NCBI GenBank assembly: GCA_025450095.1
Contig: JANWID010000220.1
Span: 1-8,777, forward strand
DNA: 8,777 bases
Direction of reading: 5' to 3'
From: Bacteroidia bacterium
GTDB taxonomy: Bacteria > Bacteroidota > Bacteroidia > AKYH767-A > OLB10
The position numbers were made by a program, and so were the translations under genes. Below, one piece after another: positions 6,929-8,777 of this stretch (its first letter is position 1; each line of letters opens with the position of its first letter). The notes under the pieces are model-generated. The model was given only the letters and a program-made list of their open reading frames with translations, was not told where the DNA came from and searched no databases.

Positions 6929-7462
6929 TTATTTTACAACATATAATTGAAGCCAGTTTTTAATCTGAGATTGCATTTTAGTAATATCTCCATATATATC
7001 ATCAGGTGATGAATTTTGATTAATAGTAAGGGGACAATTCCCAGGTTCACTTCCTATAAATGATTGTGAGGCTAATATTTCTCCAGTTTTTGCAATTTTT
7101 AGAATTAGTGCAACTTCAATTCTAAGTCTATTTAAACTTATATTATTAGAATAAAAACATGTTTCTGAAATAACATAACTTACTGATCCACAAATCATTA
7201 ATTGGGCAGATGAAAGGTCAGTAGGTCTCCATTCTTTCGGCAAATTGGGGTCAAAATCATCCCTATAGACACTAGCCTCATAAAAGATATAAGTTAATGG
7301 GTGAACACCTTTTACCATGGGGTTATATTCAGTGGCCTCTGGCCATCCTTGACCATTGCATATGAGGTTGGCAATTTCATCACTTGGAGAGGGGAGTTCC
7401 TCTTTTTTGCAAGATGCGAATACTAATAATAGTAATGCGGTTAAACAGATTAATTTTTTCAT
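6929..7462 (-). CDS. Four-Cys lipoprotein, 177 residues, paralogue of the C-terminus of the 752-residue protein
   Basis: The first 20 residues (MKKLICLTALLLLVFASCKK, Cys18 lipobox FASC) are identical to those of the large lipoprotein at 3212-5470. After a 15-residue linker the rest is one domain: LICNGQGWPEATEYNP, GVHPLTY, LPKEWRPTDLSSAQLMIC, ETCFYSN, AKTGEI, FIGSEPGNCP and IKNWLQLYVVK. It matches residues 624-752 of the large protein, including four Cys, the GSEPxxCP turn and the NWLxxYVVK end. The Fn3-like repeats are entirely absent, so this is the minimal form of the family. I know no named family for this domain. Function unknown; export and lipid anchoring are well supported. Confidence 0.88.
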   Translation of the reverse strand: MKKLICLTALLLLVFASCKKEELPSPSDEIANLICNGQGWPEATEYNPMVKGVHPLTYIFYEASVYRDDFDPNLPKEWRPTDLSSAQLMICGSVSYVISETCFYSNNISLNRLRIEVALILKIAKTGEILASQSFIGSEPGNCPLTINQNSSPDDIYGDITKMQSQIKNWLQLYVVK

Positions 7463-7727
7463 ACTTTAATATTTTTTGGCCTTGTCTTTCTTAAGAGTAT
7501 TATTTATAAATTCCCATCTTATTCCGGTAATAATTTCCTTCGGTGTTTCAATCGCCAGGGTAAAGAAATTTTGTATTTGAGGATTCTGTCGCAGGAATAC
7601 CCTCGTACAAGATGTATTTTATTATCCATAAATGTTTTGGTCTTCAACGGAAGTCGGCACATCTTATCAAAAAAGATTTCCGATGGACAGATAAAAATTT
7701 AAGAGAAGGTTTTCAGGATTTGATGTG
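7403..7727 (-). repeat. Direct repeat copy B: lipoprotein leader cassette
   Basis: The second copy of the cassette at 5411-5731, in the same orientation and 1.99 kb away. The 60 bases encoding the signal peptide differ at only one synonymous position. The downstream coding bodies share only distant protein similarity. Confidence 0.93.
7466..7727 (-). pseudogene. Decayed tail of an upstream gene, copy B
   Basis: This is the same relic as copy A but with different lesions: one extra base (GAATCC against GATCC) after the YEGIPAT coding and a stop in place of the DQNIY-K junction. Past the indel the frame is intact for NPQIQNFFTLAIETPKEI, then ITGIRWEFINNTLKKDKAKK and Y, with TAA at 7466-7468, three bases before the ATG at 7462. 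The tight spacing fits former translational coupling. No usable start codon remains. Confidence 0.45.
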
Positions 7728-8185
7728 GTGGAGAAATCCAAGCTAACTATAATGCCTGTAAACTTTGAGGGAATAAACCATTTTAATTCTATTACTGATT
7801 AATGAATCATGATAAAATAAAATTGATCGAGTGGATGATTTGGTATTGAATTGCTGAATCTAAACTATGTCATTTGGAGGCCAGTTGGACAGCGCCACTG
7901 AGTGGTTGACGATCTGAGTGGGTAACTTGCAAAAAAGTTGGGATATGTTGACAGCGCTTTCATAGTTCATGACAAGGCAACTGCCTTCACAGCAAATATA
8001 TTTTGTTACTTCATTCAGGTTGAATAGGAGTTAAAACTCTTCTTTACTTCTTGCGTTATCAAGCTAGATTGGGGAAGATATAGTCGGGAAGATAGATAGT
8101 GGAAATAGACAGGTAAGTTACGAAAGACATCTGGATTCTAATAGCTTGGCATCATTAGTTTATTCACTTTCTGGACTTTGAATGA
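7728..8185. other. Gene-free stretch with unresolved coding relics
   Basis: No frame longer than about 60 codons is open on either strand. Three fragments look protein-like. On the plus strand, an ATG at 7802 begins MNHDKIKLIEWM before a stop, reminiscent of small antitoxin-like proteins. On the plus strand, 7926-8030 reads LAKKLGYVDSAFIVHDKATA. On the minus strand, 7860-8030 is open for 56 codons (FNLNEVTKYICCEGSC, SAVNISQLF, PTQIVNHSVALSNWPPND). The last two overlap, so at most one is real. None has a usable start with a leader or a recognised family. Confidence 0.3.
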
Positions 8186-8201
8186 AACGCAGTAGCCGGT
8201 A

Positions 8202-8549
8202 AGCGGGGCTATCATTGGCGCCGAAGCGGACTTGTCGCATCCGCTGGCATATGGTTACAATCAAAAAACGATCAGCTTGTTTAAATCAAACAAAGGATTT
8301 ATGGAGAAAAGCAAGAATCCTTACGCCACTCCATTTTATTATCGCAATAAACCTTTGCAAAGCGGATGGTTAAGCAAAGAAAATCTTGATGCAGAATGGC
8401 TCCGCAGCTGTTGTTGTAAAAACAGTAGGTAATGGAAGAGTGATTAATATTGCCGAAAACCTAACTCCTGGTCGGGCGGAACAAAGCTCTTCATAAATTC
8501 TAATTTCTTCGGAGCCATCATTGATGCTGCCAGCGGCAGAGCAACCTGA
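8202..8549 (+). pseudogene. C-terminal remnant of an M14-family zinc carboxypeptidase gene
   Basis: The plus strand reads SGAIIGAEADLSHPLAYGYN, then KTISLFKSNKGFMEKSKNPY and NKPLQSGWLSKENLDA up to about 8393. After a small deletion another frame continues NGSAAVVVKTVGNGRVINIA and ENLT to 8466. After a second deletion the first frame returns as WSGGTKLFINSNFFGAIIDA and ASGRAT, stop at 8547-8549. This HPLxYGY ... FxKSKNPYxxP ... GRVIxxxENLxFRAFWxGTxKLxxNxxFFG layout is the C-terminal region of large Bacteroidota M14 peptidases. The catalytic zinc domain (HxxE and partner residues) is absent from the DNA upstream, so this is a truncated relic on the strand opposite to all other genes. The residues FRAF expected before WSGG are deleted. 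Confidence 0.72.
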
Positions 8550-8694
8550 TTATCCGGGCACAACATTTTACAAAATTCTTTCAACAAAAAAAGATCACAA
8601 TAATTTGGGAAAAAAAACTTCAGATACTGTGTTTTACCCATGGGTGTCACTAACAGGGAAACGATCTTGCGGTCATAATGGTAACGAAGCGGCG
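8550..8694. other. No gene seen after the M14 relic
   Basis: A-rich plus-strand DNA (several A6-A8 runs) without a recognisable product. The minus strand is open across it and antisense into the M14 relic, but the low-complexity Phe/Leu translation and lack of a leader argue against a gene. Confidence 0.4.
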
Positions 8695-8777
8695 GTTAAC
8701 ACAACTTATTCACAAGCCTGAAATAAATAAACTAAGCTAGATTCAACACGTGCGACGGCGTGCGAATTAGTGTTAAC
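8695..8777. repeat. Imperfect inverted repeat at the right edge
   Basis: GTTAACAC at 8695-8702 is matched by GTGTTAAC at 8770-8777. Inside, TTCACAAGCC on the left pairs with the complement of TTCGCACGCC on the right (8 of 10), offset by three bases. The arms are about 22 bases with a loop of roughly 35. The right arm is cut off exactly at the window end, so its full extent is unknown. It could be the edge of a repeated or mobile sequence, or a transcript hairpin. Confidence 0.35.

Noticed and set aside
8444..8650. Minus-strand open frame of 68 codons
   Set aside because: Antisense to the M14 relic and the A-rich region; low-complexity Phe/Leu composition and no leader.
8521..8721. Plus-strand open frame of 66 codons
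   Set aside because: Starts inside the M14 relic in the wrong frame and runs through A-rich DNA; no family features.
8695..8777. Integron attC site
   Set aside because: The arms do not fit the GTTRRRY/RYYYAAC core rules, since the base after GTTAA is C.

Overview
The window is AT-rich and looks like Bacteroidota, most likely a Chitinophagaceae/Sphingobacteria-like environmental bacterium. The evidence is Bacteroidota-style lipoprotein signal peptides (Cys followed by Lys or Asn), A-rich rather than Shine-Dalgarno-like leaders before most starts, a two-component-regulator propeller protein, a FISUMP-domain protein and large arrays of YxRAYAxNSxGxxYGN repeats. Taxonomy is inferred from these families only.

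Layout. Every gene from 1 to about 7730 is read on the minus strand, so transcription runs from high to low coordinates. In that order: a 4-Cys lipoprotein (6929-7462); an unidentified lipoprotein (6004-6786); a decayed secreted-protein gene (about 5717-5983); a 752-residue repeat lipoprotein with the same signal peptide and C-terminal domain as the first lipoprotein (3212-5470); a 55-residue single-pass membrane protein (2901-3068); a FISUMP protein whose last third is out of frame (2149-2837); a multiply broken gene for a membrane-anchored PH-like protein (1602-2107); and a propeller lipoprotein that starts with GTG at 1420 and runs off the left edge. The right end (7728-8777) holds no intact gene. 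It contains the C-terminal piece of an M14 zinc carboxypeptidase gene on the plus strand (about 8202-8549), a stretch of unresolved relics, and an imperfect inverted repeat at the contig edge.

Two themes stand out. First, many genes are broken: at least four different reading frames resume after a frameshift or stop with a family-typical or protein-like continuation. This is either a genuine gene graveyard or indel errors in a low-coverage assembly. Second, there is a direct duplication of about 320 bp (5411-5731 and 7403-7727) that carries an upstream gene remnant plus the first 20 codons of a lipoprotein. It feeds two lipoproteins whose bodies have diverged strongly: one has six 98-residue repeats and the other none, and both end in the same unclassified four-cysteine domain. 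The pair looks like a modular, recombining family of surface lipoproteins, and this is the most interesting system in the window. The intact products are all predicted to be exported or anchored in the envelope; no metabolic pathway, RNA gene, CRISPR array or complete mobile element was seen.
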